A stretch of DNA of 7,757 nt, taken from NCBI GenBank assembly GCA_013911345.1, contig JACETJ010000055.1, positions 1 through 7,757 of the forward strand, written 5' to 3'. Of the stretch, positions 6,161 to 7,757 are shown piece by piece; the first letter of the stretch is position 1; the number at the start of each line of letters is the position of its first letter. A model generated the notes under the pieces. The model was not told where the DNA came from. It saw nothing but the letters and a program-made list of their open reading frames with translations, and did no database searches. Source of the DNA: Congregibacter sp. (GTDB lineage: Bacteria; Pseudomonadota; Gammaproteobacteria; Pseudomonadales; Halieaceae). A program made the translations under genes and the position numbers.

Positions 6161-6192
6161 GGTGGGGTAACGAACCATCGGGGGAGAGGAAA

Positions 6193-7757
6193 ATGCTGGT
6201 GATTCTTTGGATTGTGGGCGCATTGGTGGCCATCGCCGTGTTGGCGATGCTGTTGGTGCCCATGTTTATAGACGAGCAGGCACTGCTCGATATGGCGCAG
6301 GAGCAGGTGCAGGCCCAGACAGGCGGTGAACTGGTTGTCGAGGGCGAAACTGAGCTGAGCTTCTTCCCCCGGTTTGGACTGAGGCTCGAAGGCACGTCAC
6401 TGAGTCTGCCCGCACAGACTGAGTATGACCCGGACATCAAGGCTTCAATTTCCGAGCTGGACGTAGGGCTGTCCCTATTGCCGCTGCTGGGTGGCAATGT
6501 TGACGTTGGCACTATCGTCATCGCGGGCGTCACGGCCGATATCACTGAGCCTCAAGCTCTTCCGCCTGCACCGGAACCACGGCCGATCATGAGCGATCGG
6601 GAATGGGAGAAGCGCGGCGAAATCATTCGACAAACCAAGGAGCAAGAGCGCCAAAGACAGCTTGATGAGGGTGGCGGTGTTTCCGGTATCGCGATTATGG
6701 CCGAGTCCATTCAGATCGAGGACATTACCGTGATCCAGCGCACCCGAGACGGCAGGCTGAGCAATGAAATTCGCATCGATGCGCTGACCTTATCCGACGT
6801 CAATACTCGGAACGAACCCATGCGGCTGGAGGGGGCGCTGACCGTTCTCGGTGATGGCTCAACCGCGCCTCTCGACATTGCGCTGGGTGGCGCCATTCGC
6901 GTTGCATCCGATTTCAGCAAGATTGAAATTGAAGATCTTCAGACCGAAGTGGTCGGCGCGCTCACCCAACCGGTTGAGAGCGCGCTGAAGGGGGCGTTTG
7001 TGATGAGCCCCGCAAAAGCGGACTTCACGTTAAGTGCGAGCTTGCCCGGAGGGGACATCACCGGACAGTTGGTTTGGTCCGCGCTGGAGAGCCCGGAAAT
7101 CAAGCTGGATATCTCTACAGCGCGCCTGGATGTTGATCAAATTCAACCTGCGCCGCAGCCGGCATCTGCAGCGGCGGCCAGCGCACCCGACACTGAGGCC
7201 TCACCCGCTCCAGCACCCACGAGCGGTGAGTCAGGGTCCGGTGCACCGGTGCCACTGCCGGTAGGCCCCCTTCGAGATCTGGATCTTGAGATGCGCATTG
7301 CGGCTCAGGAGCTCATTGCCGCGGGCCAATCTATTACGGACGCGCAGGTTTACATGCGGGTCCGCGACGGGGTGGCCGATATCGAGTATGTGCGAGGCGT
7401 CCTGCATCAGGGACAGCTGGACACCCGCTTGATGCTGAATGCCAGGCGCCCGGTCGTCGAAGCCGAAGTCGAGGGCGGTCTTAAGGGCGTGAACATGGAC
7501 CTCCTCCTTGCGAGCATGGGTAATACCGACGCTGCGTCGGGTCGAATCGAAATGGGCTGGGATTTTGAGACGCGCGGCGTGACAGCAGACGATTTGATGG
7601 CGGCGCTCGATGGGGACATGAGTGCAAACGGGCAGGACCTGATGCTGCAAAAAGTGTCAGTTCAGGGGCTGGTCTGCAGTGCCGTCGCGGTGGTCAACCA
7701 GATTCCCCCGATTGCTGGCCTGCCAACCACAACACCGATCACCGATCTGTCACTGGC
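6193..7757 (+). CDS. AsmA family protein (N-terminal part, runs off the window)
   Basis: 521 codons are visible, with no stop before the window edge. The protein starts with an N-terminal membrane anchor (about residues 2-24, VILWIVGALVAIAVLAML) facing the periplasm, as in AsmA-family proteins linked to outer-membrane assembly and phospholipid transport. The AsmA N-terminal pattern follows: LSFFPRFGLRLEGTSLSLP (55-73) and LDVGLSLLPLLGGNVDVGTI (89-108). A charged helix (135-158) interrupts it. A Pro/Ala/Ser-rich linker spans about 319-357. Residues 474-500 (GDMSANGQDLMLQ to GLVCSAVAV) match the conserved C-terminal AsmA block, including its Cys. E. coli AsmA has 617 residues, so perhaps 100 or more are missing. 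Start: ATG 6193, with GGAG 6 nt upstream. The family call is strong; which AsmA paralogue it is, and its exact cargo, are not known. Confidence 0.9.
   Translation, partial: MLVILWIVGALVAIAVLAMLLVPMFIDEQALLDMAQEQVQAQTGGELVVEGETELSFFPRFGLRLEGTSLSLPAQTEYDPDIKASISELDVGLSLLPLLGGNVDVGTIVIAGVTADITEPQALPPAPEPRPIMSDREWEKRGEIIRQTKEQERQRQLDEGGGVSGIAIMAESIQIEDITVIQRTRDGRLSNEIRIDALTLSDVNTRNEPMRLEGALTVLGDGSTAPLDIALGGAIRVASDFSKIEIEDLQTEVVGALTQPVESALKGAFVMSPAKADFTLSASLPGGDITGQLVWSALESPEIKLDISTARLDVDQIQPAPQPASAAAASAPDTEASPAPAPTSGESGSGAPVPLPVGPLRDLDLEMRIAAQELIAAGQSITDAQVYMRVRDGVADIEYVRGVLHQGQLDTRLMLNARRPVVEAEVEGGLKGVNMDLLLASMGNTDAASGRIEMGWDFETRGVTADDLMAALDGDMSANGQDLMLQKVSVQGLVCSAVAVVNQIPPIAGLPTTTPITDLSL

Noticed and set aside
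6126..6170. 14-codon ORF ([14 protein letters not shown]) overlapping the photolyase stop by ATGA
   Set aside because: It is too short to support as a gene without conservation data, has no ribosome site of its own, and overlaps a likely extended -10 element.
6024..6545. 173-codon open frame on the minus strand across the photolyase end and AsmA start
   Set aside because: The Ser/Thr/Pro-rich translation is typical of the reverse complement of a real gene, and both overlapping plus-strand genes are well supported.
7231..7650. 139-codon minus-strand open frame inside the AsmA gene
   Set aside because: His/Arg-rich translation with no domain, fully antisense to the AsmA coding region.

Overview
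This is a moderately GC-rich, gene-dense segment of a bacterial chromosome. The protein set points to a Gammaproteobacterium: an AguB/AguA pair, a Cho nuclease, an AsmA protein and a DUF6482-type small protein. Many of the proteins are rich in Asp and Glu, which would fit a marine or halophilic species, but the genus cannot be read from the sequence. I see no mobile element, CRISPR array, rRNA or tRNA.

Layout. (1) 3-152: the last 49 codons of an unidentified gene, followed by a strong hairpin. (2) 153-291: a compact control region with a sigma70-like promoter (TTGAGA, 17 bp, TACTCT), a CCCCC-AA-GGGGG dyad just upstream of the -35 box, and a perfect 17-bp dyad over the expected transcription start and the ribosome binding site. 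(3) 292-2288: a two-gene agmatine operon. An AguB-type carbon-nitrogen hydrolase and an AguA-type deiminase are joined by a GTGA stop/start overlap. Together they would convert agmatine to N-carbamoylputrescine and then to putrescine, CO2 and ammonia. (4) 2347-3168: a GTP cyclohydrolase II (RibA) family protein with a long N-terminal extension and a changed active-site loop. (5) 3246-3560 on the minus strand: a DUF6482-like small protein, convergent with the RibA-like gene. Its frame continues for 26 codons beyond an amber stop. (6) 3764-6129: a DNA-repair operon in which cho (second nucleotide-excision nuclease) and a photolyase/cryptochrome-family gene overlap by ATGA. (7) 6193-7757: the start of an AsmA-family envelope protein, cut by the window edge.

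The clearest functional units are the agmatine-to-putrescine operon and the cho-photolyase operon, which joins dark excision repair to light-driven repair of UV damage. The RibA-like gene lies between them. It could supply flavin or pterin precursors relevant to the photolyase, but that is only a hypothesis from proximity. I found no clear sign of a wholly new system. The best leads are the double-dyad agu promoter, the unusual RibA-like paralogue, the photolyase that lacks the usual FAD-proximal tryptophan, and the amber-interrupted extension of the small DUF protein.
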